Assembly: GCA_026196495.1 (NCBI GenBank)
Contig: JAPHSY010000031.1
Span: 1-64,000, forward strand
DNA: 64,000 nucleotides
From: Magnetovibrio sp.
GTDB lineage: Bacteria > Pseudomonadota > Alphaproteobacteria > Rhodospirillales > Magnetovibrionaceae
Reading direction: 5' to 3'
Made by a program: the position numbers and the translations under genes. How positions within the stretch are numbered: position 1 is the first letter of the stretch; the number at the start of each line of letters is the position of its first letter. This document shows positions 28,074 through 36,280 of this stretch, piece by piece. The notes below the pieces were generated by a model that did not search any database, was not told where the DNA came from, and worked only from the letters and a program-made list of their open reading frames with translations.

Positions 28074-29348
28074 ATGTCACTTACTCAAGGCCTTGTTAAC
28101 CTGATCCGCTCCAAGCCCGTCACTCAGGATGACTTGGACGCAGCGGCATACTTCACCCTCGATGCTGTCGCCAATGCCATTGGCGGGCGCTCGACCGAGC
28201 CCGGTAAAAAGCTATTGGCCTGGAGCAAAGACAATAGCGGTGATGCCGGACGTCGGGCTTTGGTCATGGGCGGGCTCACACATATTTTGGAAGTGGATGA
28301 TCTGCATCGTGCGTCTGTGGTTCATCCCGGTTGTATCGTAATTCCGGCGGCGTTTGCTTTGTCCAAGGGTGACGGCACAGATTTTCTGACGGCGGTTTTG
28401 CATGGCTTTGAGGCCACCTGCCGTGTCGGTATGGCGGTGGGCAAAGAGCATTATAAAATTTGGCATTCCACCGCGACCTGTGGGCCGTTTGGCTCGGCCA
28501 TGGCGGGGGCACACCTGTTGGGGCTATCCGATGAACAAGCCGTTGATGCGTTGGGAAATGCAGGGACACAATCGGCGGGGCTCTGGCAGTTTATGGACAC
28601 GGGCGCCATGAGCAAGCACCTTCACGCCGGACGTGGGGCGGAGGCGGGAGTGGTTGCCGCACAGTTGGCAGAACTTGGCTTCACCGGGCCGCCTGAGATT
28701 TTAGAGGGTGCTCAAGGCCTGTTTGCGGGCGCATGTCCCGACCCAGATCCCGATGCGGTGTTGCGTGACCCAGATCATCGTTGGCAGGTGCATGAGGCCT
28801 CCATCAAACCATGGCCATCGTGTCGTCACACCCACCCGGCCATCGATGCCGCGTTGGAGCTGTCCGTGCAAATCCCCAATCCAAATATGATTGCAGGCGT
28901 GGGGGTTGAGACCTACCAGGCTGCTATGGATGTGTGCAACCGTCCCGACCCGCAAAGTGTTTATGAGGCGAAGTTTTCGCTCCACCACACGGTGGCGGCG
29001 GCGCTCAGCGATGGGCGTGTGGACTTTGACAGTTTTGAAGCTGACAGCCGGGTGCGCTTATCTGAATTGCGGACCAAGATTATGCCTGCGGCCGAAGAGC
29101 CCTTTGTCAGTGCGTACCCCAAAGACTGGGGGACGATGGTTGAGGTGGTGTTGCAAGACGCCACCAAACTGCGCGCATCGCGTCAATTTTGCAAAGGCGA
29201 TCCAGAGGCCCCATTGTCGTTGGATGATTTGCGGGCCAAAGCGAAGATGCTGATGGCATTGGGAGGACACAAAAACCCTGACCACCTTATTGACGCCACT
29301 CTCAACATGGCACAACAAGGTGCGGTTCCAGACCTATCATTGTTCTAG
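28074..29348 (+). CDS. MmgE/PrpD family protein
   Basis: A 424-residue protein of the 2-methylcitrate dehydratase / aconitate-decarboxylase-like superfamily. Seen: the helical N-terminal domain with YFTLDAVANAIGGRS and GGLTHILEVDDLHRASVVHPG, the loop HSTATCGPFGSAMAGAHLLG, and KPWPSCRHTHPAIDAALEL leading to the smaller C-terminal domain. The true reaction is not predictable; many members are not 2-methylcitrate dehydratases and there are no prpB or prpC neighbours. ATG 28074 is favoured over 28071 because AGGAG lies 6 bases upstream, overlapping the metH stop, which indicates the same transcript as metH. Confidence 0.85.
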   Translation: MSLTQGLVNLIRSKPVTQDDLDAAAYFTLDAVANAIGGRSTEPGKKLLAWSKDNSGDAGRRALVMGGLTHILEVDDLHRASVVHPGCIVIPAAFALSKGDGTDFLTAVLHGFEATCRVGMAVGKEHYKIWHSTATCGPFGSAMAGAHLLGLSDEQAVDALGNAGTQSAGLWQFMDTGAMSKHLHAGRGAEAGVVAAQLAELGFTGPPEILEGAQGLFAGACPDPDPDAVLRDPDHRWQVHEASIKPWPSCRHTHPAIDAALELSVQIPNPNMIAGVGVETYQAAMDVCNRPDPQSVYEAKFSLHHTVAAALSDGRVDFDSFEADSRVRLSELRTKIMPAAEEPFVSAYPKDWGTMVEVVLQDATKLRASRQFCKGDPEAPLSLDDLRAKAKMLMALGGHKNPDHLIDATLNMAQQGAVPDLSLF

Positions 29349-29370
29349 GCTTTTTTCACGAGATATCATC

Positions 29371-29814
29371 TTAATTTGGTGTGGTTGATTTCACCTGGGG
29401 GTCAATTTTTCTGATCAGCCCTTTTTCTTCCAGGAATGAAACAAACTGCATATCTCCACGAACCACGTCTTCGATCAGTAAGGTTGCCATTTCGTCAAAA
29501 CACCGTTTGAGCCTGTCGGGCTCGTCCGTTTTGATACAAAGAGCTTTTACCGCTTTGGCTTTGAGAAGCAGCTCAGCGTGAAATGCAGCGTGATCTTTTA
29601 GATCAGGATAACCTGCATTCGCCAGGAGAGCTTCTTCAGATTTGAAGTGATTGTCACAAACCACTAAAAACTGGTCGAGTTTTGCGGCGCATTGTTTGGC
29701 ATCTTCTTCGGCAATACTGTCTGATATGGCGTTAATCATGTCGACGATTTCGGCATGCTCCCCATCAATCATAGGATGGCCCGTGATGAAGGTCTGAAGG
29801 AGTTCAATTTTCAT
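29371..29814 (-). CDS. Hemerythrin-like metal-binding protein with one substituted ligand
   Basis: A 147-residue four-helix protein of the bacteriohemerythrin family, which bind O2 or iron with a diiron site. Ligand positions visible (counting from ATG 29814): H20 (IDGEH), H56 and E60 (NHFKSEE), H75 and H79 (HAAFH), D121. The expected His five residues before D121 is Asp116 (EDVVRGD). Such a change should weaken diiron binding or alter O2 chemistry. There is no strong ribosome-binding site; a start 18 codons upstream (29868) is also open. Monocistronic, convergent with the PrpD gene. Confidence 0.82.
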   Translation of the reverse strand: MKIELLQTFITGHPMIDGEHAEIVDMINAISDSIAEEDAKQCAAKLDQFLVVCDNHFKSEEALLANAGYPDLKDHAAFHAELLLKAKAVKALCIKTDEPDRLKRCFDEMATLLIEDVVRGDMQFVSFLEEKGLIRKIDPQVKSTTPN

Positions 29815-30211
29815 GTCTGGCTGCTCAATACACACTGTGGTGCCCACATTAACGTCATCTCTGCCCAAAGATGATGCCTTCGTAACAAATTAATGATTCT
29901 GATTTGGCTTTTGTAGTTCTTTCTTTTGGTGCCGCTCACGACGGTGTTTCTGGATCAGTCGGTTTCTTCGTAATTTTATTTTGGCGTGGTCGACCGAATT
30001 AACGGCTTGTGAGAGATATTCGTTATAGTGACGGTGTTCTTGTAGAGAGAAAATATCATCACTTTGTGCATAGCGTAGGCACAGTGGCAAAGCCAATTGT
30101 GGCTATGACCAATGTAAAACAAATGGTGATATGAATCCGGCTCTTCGCAAGCTCACCCCCCTTAAGATCTAGCATACGATAATGTGTTACTGAAGGAAGT
30201 CAATGATGCGT

Positions 30212-31009
30212 TTAGCGCAACCTATCCAAGCGCAAACGATCCCGGTCGTCGCCCAAGCGCCAGGACGTCGCGAGCACCGCGATGAGAGCACCGATAGATG
30301 TCGTGCCCGCCAGCAAAAACATGATGAGGATTTGATATTTCACCGCCTCGGTGGGATCGACACCAGCTAAAATTTGTCCGGTCATCATCCCCGGCAGGGA
30401 AATTAATCCCGCCGCCGACATGGCGTTGATGATGGGCATCAGGCCGGCGCGCATGGCTTCGCGCACATAAGGCCTGACCGCATCGCGACGGGTATGACCT
30501 AACAGTAAGCGTGCTTCGATGGCATCCTTTTCACGTTTGAGCGTGGCGTTGAGGCGCTCCATCCCCACTGAAATTCCGGTCAATGTATTGCCCAACATCA
30601 TACCCAACAGTGGTATAGCAAAGCGGGGATCGTACCAGGGTTCTGGCCGTACCGCCGTGGTCAGTGCCAAGATGGTGACGATACCACCGGCCATAATGAG
30701 TGATGAAGTGGCAATGGAATAGCTCCACCCGCCGCGCAGTTTTAGGGTCTGGCGTGCGATCACTTCACGTCCTGCCAGCAGCACCATGACCAGTGCGGCT
30801 AGGCCCGTCCACCAGGGTGATACCAGTTGGAACAGCATTTTGAGGACAATGCCGATCAAGCTTAGTTGTACCGTTGTGCGTAGTGCCGCAATCCCTAAGC
30901 TCTTTTCCAGGCCAAGGTTCAACGCCACTGAAAGTCCACCTGCCAGCAACAACAACGTGGACGCAATGGCCAAATCGATATAGCTGAGTTGGATATAAAC
31001 GGCCGTCAT
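30212..31009 (-). CDS. fetB: ABC transporter permease, FetB/YbbM type
   Basis: A 265-residue membrane protein with about seven hydrophobic segments, of the UPF0014 family. It contains the family signature IPLLGMMLGNTLTGISVGMERL and the stretch GLISLPGMMTGQILAGVDPT followed by AVKYQILIMFLLAG. In E. coli FetAB exports iron and helps resist oxidative stress. The start ATG 31007-31009 overlaps the fetA stop by 4 bases, so the two are translationally coupled. Confidence 0.92.
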   Translation of the reverse strand: MTAVYIQLSYIDLAIASTLLLLAGGLSVALNLGLEKSLGIAALRTTVQLSLIGIVLKMLFQLVSPWWTGLAALVMVLLAGREVIARQTLKLRGGWSYSIATSSLIMAGGIVTILALTTAVRPEPWYDPRFAIPLLGMMLGNTLTGISVGMERLNATLKREKDAIEARLLLGHTRRDAVRPYVREAMRAGLMPIINAMSAAGLISLPGMMTGQILAGVDPTEAVKYQILIMFLLAGTTSIGALIAVLATSWRLGDDRDRLRLDRLR

Positions 31010-31608
31010 GTTGATGCCTCTGTCAGCGTGCCTTGATCCAAGGTCAGATGTCGAGTGGCGAGGCGTTCGGCCTGGGCAGGATCGTGAGTGACAAACACAA
31101 TTGCAGTGTCCTCAGCGCTAAGGCTCTGGATGAGTTTTTCCGCACGCTCGACATTTTCAGGATCTAGGCCGGATGTCGGTTCATCTAACAAGAGAACATC
31201 GGGGTTGTGTGCCACAGCACGGGCCAGGGCCAAGCGTTGGCGCTCTCCAGTGGACAAATTTGTCACCGACCAATCCAAAGCAGTACTTTCCAAGCTGAGG
31301 CGGTGAAAAATGCTTTTGACGTGTTCACGGCTTAAATCGGCAAAATGAGGCCCAACTGTATCGGCCCACCAACCGGCCTGGGCCGGAACATATATCACCC
31401 GTTTGCGCCATTCAGGTGCTGTCATTTCAGCCCGGCTTTGACCCTTAAGGTTGATATCGCCCTGATTTGGATCCAAATCGGCAATGGCTCGCAGCAACAA
31501 AGATTTCCCCGCCCCCGAAGGTCCGCGCAAAGCCACGCGGTCTCCGCCACTGACAGTTAGGTTAATGGGGCCGATGGACAGGCGGGTGAGGTTTTGAACG
31601 TCAAGCAT
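31006..31608 (-). CDS. fetA: ABC transporter ATP-binding protein, FetA/YbbL type
   Basis: A 200-residue ATPase. Walker A is GPSGAGKSLLLRAIADLDP (about residues 29-47), the Q-loop equivalent is YVPAQAGWWADTVGPHF, the signature is NLSTGERQRLALARA, Walker B is VLLLDEPTSGLDP, and the switch His is in FVTHDPAQ. The short length fits the YbbL family. It supplies energy to the FetB permease encoded directly downstream. Confidence 0.92.
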   Translation of the reverse strand: MLDVQNLTRLSIGPINLTVSGGDRVALRGPSGAGKSLLLRAIADLDPNQGDINLKGQSRAEMTAPEWRKRVIYVPAQAGWWADTVGPHFADLSREHVKSIFHRLSLESTALDWSVTNLSTGERQRLALARAVAHNPDVLLLDEPTSGLDPENVERAEKLIQSLSAEDTAIVFVTHDPAQAERLATRHLTLDQGTLTEAST

Positions 31609-31715
31609 GCCATAGGCTTAACACGTTGATGTTACGGTGCAAGGGCAAAGCGTGCCCTTGTGCGGATAATAAATGGTCGATAATAATACAACAGATCAAC
31701 TATGGATGTAATTCG

Positions 31716-32288
31716 ATGGCGCGCTATTTTCTTAATAATATTTGTCTCATCATGGCCGGGCTGATTATTCAAGGTTGTGTTGCAAGTCAGTCCAAGTATG
31801 TGCATTCAAATACTTCTGATTCGAGAGAGCATCTCACACGAACATCAATTGATTTTGATTATCAGTTTAAAGGTTGGAAGATCTACGTTAGCGGTTTGAA
31901 AAAATCTGGAGAATTTGAAGCGTGTACCGCCTCAATCAAGGACGAGCATGAGACCTTTGTCTTCGTGAAGTATTTTCCATCGGGGGCGATTTCCTTCGGC
32001 TTAGCCCGCCCTGACTGGGCATATACAACCGATAGAAAATATGCCGTCATTTTCAGATTTGGAGATGGAAGGGCCACATCTGATGATTGGATTGCCTATA
32101 CCGACAATGGTTTATATGGTTCGTGGACACCTCATGCAAACAGTGTGTTCAATACGATGCGATCATCGAGCGCGTTCAGAATATCCATTGATGGGCAACA
32201 TACGCACGTAAAACTGTCGTACATGCCCGGATTATTGAAAGAGTTGAAGGCGTGCGCCAGCCAGAGTAAATCAAATGACCAATCATAA
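31716..32288 (+). CDS. Putative lipoprotein of unknown function
   Basis: A 190-residue exported protein. The N-terminal segment MARYFLNNICLIMAGLIIQG ends at Cys21 in a lipobox-like IIQGC, although Gln at -2 is unusual. The mature part looks like a single beta-rich domain with two further cysteines (FEACTAS near the middle, LKACAS near the end) that could form a disulfide. Some features recall the IalB-like family (GWKIYV, FEACTASI), but the match is weak. Codon use is A+T-richer than that of the next gene. Divergent from fetA. No operon partner. Confidence 0.65.
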   Translation: MARYFLNNICLIMAGLIIQGCVASQSKYVHSNTSDSREHLTRTSIDFDYQFKGWKIYVSGLKKSGEFEACTASIKDEHETFVFVKYFPSGAISFGLARPDWAYTTDRKYAVIFRFGDGRATSDDWIAYTDNGLYGSWTPHANSVFNTMRSSSAFRISIDGQHTHVKLSYMPGLLKELKACASQSKSNDQS

Positions 32289-32495
32289 TCATCTAATCCG
32301 TTTGTGTGTAAGCTGACCGCTTCAACGCCCCCTTCTTTTGCTGGTCTAGGTGCTCTTCTTTGAGGTTGTGGCATTTCATCTTGAAAGCATTCTGAGATTA
32401 CCTCTTCTATCAAGCCGGGACGGTTGATGTGCATATGATAGGTGATAAGCAGCTTTCTCGTATGGCACTTAACGTCCGGCGGTTATACTTCCTTC

Positions 32496-35270
32496 ATGAC
32501 GAATCCACCAAACCCGCCCGAGATTTTGATGCCCGACACCTTTGCTTTGGTGGTGGGGGTGCGCGGTGCTTATGTGGTGGAAAGTTCTGGTGAGGTTTTG
32601 AACTTGTCCCACAGTGATGTCGCCCGCCGGATTCGCACTGAAGGCATGCCGATTATCTGCCATGCCCGCCAAACGGCGACGCGTTTGTGCATGGAAAATT
32701 TTCGCGGCTTCGATGTGTTGGAATTGTTTGCCTTTGTCGAACCTGCACGCTTTTGCCTGCCCACACCGGGTGGTGTTGCCGGGGCCTTGGGGCTGTCGCC
32801 ACCGCGTTCTCATGAAGATGAAGCCATGAGCCTGATTTCCAGTGTTCAAACTTTGTTGGAACGTATGAGTGCACGGTTGGGGTCCGATTCCAAAGATGCG
32901 CGCCAAGCAGCCCGTTTGGCCCATGCTATGAACGCAGGTGGTTGGGCGTGGGCCAAACCCGTATTGGCGGCCTTGGGTGAAGGCGAAACACCGCATTCCC
33001 AAATTGCCAGCCGTGCCTTTCGGGTGTGGGAGGGACTGCCGAAATGGGAAGAACGCGGTGGTGAGGTTCCACCGGGTGATGCCCCTGTTTCCCCCCAAGA
33101 AGCACGCCAACGTTTGGATGCTTTGTTGGCGGGGCGGAATTCCGAAAGTCGCCCGGAACAACAAAAGTTCACCGCTGGTGTTACGGCCGCCTTTGATCCG
33201 TGTGAGTTCCCCGGCCAACCTCAGTTTGTGTTGGCAGAGGCCGGAACCGGTGTTGGCAAAACCTTGGGCTACGTTGCGCCGGCCAGCATTTGGGCGGACA
33301 AAAACGATGGGGCGGTGTGGCTGTCGACCTACACCCGTAATCTTCAACGCCAACTTGACGGTGAAATGGATCGCCTCTACCCCGACCCGGATCAAAAGAA
33401 ACGCTATGTGGTGGTGCGCAAAGGCCGCGAAAACTATTTCTGTATTTTGAATTTCCAAGAAGCCTTGAACCGTTTGGTTCTGCGTCCCGATGGTGCCATT
33501 GCCTTGGGGTTGGTGGCGCGTTGGGCAGGGGCGACCCGGGACGGCGATATGATCGGCGGTGATTTTCCCGCTTGGATCGGATCGTTGTTGGGCCGTGGTC
33601 TGACAGGGGAGCTCACGGACACCAAGGGTGAGTGTACCTACACACTGTGTGAACATTTTAATCGCTGTTTTATCGAACATTCCAAACGCCGTGCGAAGCG
33701 CGCCAAGTTGGTGATTGCCAACCACGCTTTGGTGATGGTGCAAACGGCATTAAATGCGGGCGGCGGGGCAAGTGCCGAAGGCGGTGCGCCAACGCGTTTT
33801 GTCTTTGACGAAGGCCACCATGTTTTCGATGCCGCTGATAGTGCCTTTGCGGCGCATTTGTCCGGACAAGAAACCGCTGACTTGCGGCGTTGGATTTTGG
33901 GTGCGGAAGACGGACGTCGCTCACGGTCCCGTGGACTTAAAACCCGGCTGGAAGATTTGAGTGCCGATGATGATAAGCTGGACGGCTTCATCCAAGAAGT
34001 TCGCCAAGCCGCCCATGCACTTCCCGGTCCCAACTGGCGCACGCGTTTGACCGATGGTGAAGGTGGTACTGTGAGCAGTGGTGAAACCGAAGCGTTTTTG
34101 GGCTTCGTGCGCCAACAGGTCTATGCCCGCAACAATGGTGGTGAAGGTGGCTATTCATTGGAGTGTTCTGTCGAAAGCCCGGTGGATGGATTGCACGAAG
34201 CAGCCGTCAACTTGGACCGGGCTTTGATGGTGTTGGAAACGCCGTTACAAGGTTTGATTAAACGCATGTTGAAAAAGCTGGATGATGAAGCGGCAGAGCT
34301 GGAAACATCAGACCGCACCCGCATCGAAGGCCTCGCCGGAAGCTTGGAGCGTCGTGCCTTGTTACCTGTCAAAGCATGGCGCGCTATGTTGAAAGCCTTA
34401 CAAGAGGGCACACCCGAGGACTTTGTCGACTGGATGAGCGTTGATCGTTTCCAAGGTCGTGATATGGATATCGCCCTTAACCGTCATTGGGTTGATCCGA
34501 CCAAGCCGTTTGCAGTTTCGATGGCAGAAAGCGCCCAAGGTGTGTTGATCACTTCGGCGACTTTGCGTGACAATGGTGAGTGGGAGGTCGCAGAACAACG
34601 CACCGGGTCCAAGCATCTGGCCTCACCTACGGTATATGTTGCGCAAAAATCACCGTTCAATTATGCCCAACAGACGCGTATTTTTGTGGTTACTGATGTG
34701 AACAAAAATTCGGTTGAGCAAGTTTCCGCCGCGTACCGGGAATTGTTTTTGGCAGCAGGTGGCGGCGGCCTTGGTCTGTTCACCGCGATTCATCGATTGC
34801 GCACAGTTTATGAACGCATCGCACCCAGCCTGGATGAACAGGGCTTTCCACTTTTGGCGCAACACATTGATCCGCTGGATGTCGGCACCTTGGTGGATAT
34901 CTTTAAGGCGGAAACCGATGCGTGCTTGTTTGGCACCGATGCCGTGCGCGATGGTGTGGATGTGCCGGGCGACAGTTTGCGCTTGATCGTGTTTGACCGC
35001 GTGCCGTGGCCCCGTCCTGATATCATCACCAAGGCCCGGCGTGAAGCCTTTGGCGGACGGGGTTATGATGAGATGTTAACACGCCTCAAACTCAAACAAG
35101 CTTATGGGCGTTTGGTACGCAAAAAGGATGATCGCGGCGTATTTGTGATGTTGGACGGCGCCCTGCCATCACGCATTGCCACGGCATTTCCGGCGGATGT
35201 GGAAATTCAACGCATTGGGCTTAAAGAGGCCATTGATCATACTAGTCTTTTCTTGTCAGAGACTTCTTGA
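32496..35270 (+). CDS. DinG-type Fe-S superfamily 2 DNA helicase with degenerate exonuclease-like N-terminus
   Basis: A 924-residue protein. Helicase core: Walker A EAGTGVGKTLGYVAP (about residue 248), Fe-S cluster cysteines around NYFCILNF and ECTYTLCEHFNRCF, motif II FDEGHHVFDAAD, motif VI region KLKQAYGRLVRKKDDRG, and DAVRDGVDVPGDSLRLIVFD. The first 130 residues resemble a DnaQ/RNase D-like fold (LELFAFVEPA, then RSHEDEAMSLISSVQTLLER) but lack the usual catalytic DxE at the start (FALVVGVRG), so they are probably inactive. Function is inferred as DNA repair or R-loop/D-loop unwinding. ATG 32496 was chosen; an upstream in-frame codon would only add 18 poor residues. Confidence 0.88.
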   Translation: MTNPPNPPEILMPDTFALVVGVRGAYVVESSGEVLNLSHSDVARRIRTEGMPIICHARQTATRLCMENFRGFDVLELFAFVEPARFCLPTPGGVAGALGLSPPRSHEDEAMSLISSVQTLLERMSARLGSDSKDARQAARLAHAMNAGGWAWAKPVLAALGEGETPHSQIASRAFRVWEGLPKWEERGGEVPPGDAPVSPQEARQRLDALLAGRNSESRPEQQKFTAGVTAAFDPCEFPGQPQFVLAEAGTGVGKTLGYVAPASIWADKNDGAVWLSTYTRNLQRQLDGEMDRLYPDPDQKKRYVVVRKGRENYFCILNFQEALNRLVLRPDGAIALGLVARWAGATRDGDMIGGDFPAWIGSLLGRGLTGELTDTKGECTYTLCEHFNRCFIEHSKRRAKRAKLVIANHALVMVQTALNAGGGASAEGGAPTRFVFDEGHHVFDAADSAFAAHLSGQETADLRRWILGAEDGRRSRSRGLKTRLEDLSADDDKLDGFIQEVRQAAHALPGPNWRTRLTDGEGGTVSSGETEAFLGFVRQQVYARNNGGEGGYSLECSVESPVDGLHEAAVNLDRALMVLETPLQGLIKRMLKKLDDEAAELETSDRTRIEGLAGSLERRALLPVKAWRAMLKALQEGTPEDFVDWMSVDRFQGRDMDIALNRHWVDPTKPFAVSMAESAQGVLITSATLRDNGEWEVAEQRTGSKHLASPTVYVAQKSPFNYAQQTRIFVVTDVNKNSVEQVSAAYRELFLAAGGGGLGLFTAIHRLRTVYERIAPSLDEQGFPLLAQHIDPLDVGTLVDIFKAETDACLFGTDAVRDGVDVPGDSLRLIVFDRVPWPRPDIITKARREAFGGRGYDEMLTRLKLKQAYGRLVRKKDDRGVFVMLDGALPSRIATAFPADVEIQRIGLKEAIDHTSLFLSETS

Positions 35271-35326
35271 ACTGCATGGAATGGGTGCCTACGTTAAAAT
35301 TGTTATCTGCTGAAGAGGGAAAGTTA

Positions 35327-35758
35327 ATGGGGCAACGTATTTCCATCGCTAAGGCAGCGAAACTGCTGGGTATTGACCGTCATGAACTGTGTGATCGATT
35401 GGGCCATGCGGGGTTTGAAAGCTTCGAAGGTGCCGTTGACTTGGACGATGTCAAAAGTATTTCACCCAAATTTAATATGGATGATGTGCGTCTGTCAGAA
35501 CGCACTCGCCTGATCCGCCAAACGGCGCGGCGCCGCCAAGCTGTATCACCCCCCCGAAAAAAAGAGTTTGAGCTCCAGGATGATCTGGACAAAATGCATA
35601 ACAAGTGGCTGATGGAACGCAAAAAAGCGCAGGAATATTCCATGTTGTTTGATGCGCTGATAGATGAACTGGGCCACTGGCAGGCGTCGCCTGATCCTCA
35701 TAAATCAAAATTTGCGATCGAATTTTCTCACTGGATTTGTGATCAGTTGGATGAGTGA
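35327..35758 (+). CDS. Small unknown protein with HTH-like N-terminus
   Basis: A 143-residue hypothetical protein. Residues 1-50 (ISIAKAAKLLGIDRHELCDR, then LGHAGFESFEGAVDLDDVKS) look like a helix-turn-helix of the MerR/excisionase kind, followed by a basic stretch (RLIRQTARRRQAVSPPRKK) and a helical C-terminal half that may be coiled coil (LDKMHNKWLMERKKAQEYSM). No family recognised. GAGG lies 8 bases before ATG 35327; an in-frame TTG overlapping the helicase stop (35267) is an alternative. Likely in one transcript with the helicase. Confidence 0.65.
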   Translation: MGQRISIAKAAKLLGIDRHELCDRLGHAGFESFEGAVDLDDVKSISPKFNMDDVRLSERTRLIRQTARRRQAVSPPRKKEFELQDDLDKMHNKWLMERKKAQEYSMLFDALIDELGHWQASPDPHKSKFAIEFSHWICDQLDE

Positions 35759-35811
35759 TTGTCCACAATCTTTCCATATGTTTGTGGGGAGATATGGTGG
35801 AGAGAAACGGG

Positions 35812-35841
35812 TTGTCGGGCACTCTTAGCTGTGTGTACAGT
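35812..35841 (+). promoter_or_regulatory. Candidate promoter for the 58-aa ORF
   Basis: TTGTCG (35812-35817), 18-base spacer, TACAGT (35836-35841). The start of transcription would fall near 35848, about ten bases before the hairpin that holds the ribosome-binding site. Confidence 0.35.
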
Positions 35842-35859
35842 ACTCCGTAGGAATTAAGC

Positions 35860-35889
35860 CCCTCATTGAATTTGATTTTTCAATGAGGG
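35860..35889 (+). promoter_or_regulatory. Hairpin sequestering the ribosome-binding site of the 58-aa ORF
   Basis: CCCTCATTGAA (35860-35870) and TTCAATGAGGG (35879-35889) form a perfect 11-bp stem with an 8-base loop. The right arm contains GAGGG, the only ribosome-binding site for TTG 35897. There is no T-run after it, so it is not a good terminator for the upstream gene; translational control is the better reading, unproven. Confidence 0.55.
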
Positions 35890-35896
35890 ATTCTCT

Positions 35897-36073
35897 TTGC
35901 CGAATTCAGACTACAAACTCTGGATTAAGCTTCGTGATTTTGCGAAGCAGCACCCGATAGCATCTTTAGCGGGATTGTATTTTGGCGGGAATATTGTAGA
36001 TCAAATTTATGCGGAGTTGATTGCTCCTATAGTAACGATAGCCATTACATGGCTTAAGCATTTTATCGCATAA
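35897..36073 (+). CDS. 58-residue hydrophobic small protein, TTG start
   Basis: A small ORF not covered by longer-ORF detection: MPNSDYKLWIKLRDFAKQHP, then IASLAGLYFGGNIVDQIYAE and a C-terminal hydrophobic helix LIAPIVTIAITWLKHFIA. Basic N-terminal third, then one or two hydrophobic helices; it looks like a small inner-membrane or holin-like peptide. GAGGGA sits 6 bases before the TTG, an in-frame TGA (35873-35875) bounds the ORF upstream, and a strong terminator follows 3 bases after the stop, so promoter, site, ORF and terminator form a complete unit. No family recognised. Confidence 0.6.
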   Translation: MPNSDYKLWIKLRDFAKQHPIASLAGLYFGGNIVDQIYAELIAPIVTIAITWLKHFIA

Positions 36074-36075
36074 AC

Positions 36076-36106
36076 AAAAAGCCCCGCACTCTCGTGCGGG
36101 GTTTTT
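36076..36106 (+). terminator. Strong rho-independent terminator after the 58-aa ORF
   Basis: GCCCCGCAC (36081-36089) and GTGCGGGG (36094-36101), flanked by A-run and T-run (stem extended through A-T pairs), loop TCTC. Classical terminator on the plus strand. Confidence 0.92.
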
Positions 36107-36152
36107 CTTTGAGTTCGGGCGAATGCTGCTCTGGGAAAATCGCCGACTCATT

Positions 36153-36167
36153 TGGCACAGGATTTGC
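36153..36167 (+). promoter_or_regulatory. Sigma-54 (RpoN) type promoter for the VCBS-repeat gene
   Basis: TGGCAC (36153-36158), five bases AGGAT, then TTGC (36164-36167) with T following. This matches the -24/-12 consensus TGGCAC-N5-TTGC exactly. Transcription would start near 36179, about 100 bases before ATG 36281. An activator ATPase would be required; its gene is not in the window. Confidence 0.7.
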
Positions 36168-36280
36168 TTAATACCATAGTAAATTAGTGCGGTATTTGGT
36201 AAGTCTTTGAAATTCAGTCACTTCAAATCCCAAGTTTCGCATTTTGCAAATCACAATAATAATAATGGAGCTTTTGAGTC

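Noticed and set aside
29890-30096. 68-codon minus-strand ORF with a basic C-terminus
   Set aside because: Only a TTG start with no ribosome-binding site, no family match and low-complexity Lys/Arg/His tail; could be real but is not supported.
32132-32434. 100-codon minus-strand ORF opposite the lipoprotein end
   Set aside because: Half lies antisense to a better-supported gene and there is no ribosome-binding site; the N-terminal part is not recognisable.
32469-33743. 424-codon minus-strand ORF across the helicase
   Set aside because: Antisense shadow of the DinG-type helicase gene; His/Gln-rich composition typical of such shadows.
35860-35889. Hairpin considered as terminator of the helicase and small-protein transcript
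   Set aside because: There is no T-run after the stem and it holds the ribosome-binding site of the following ORF, so a regulatory reading was preferred; termination is not excluded.
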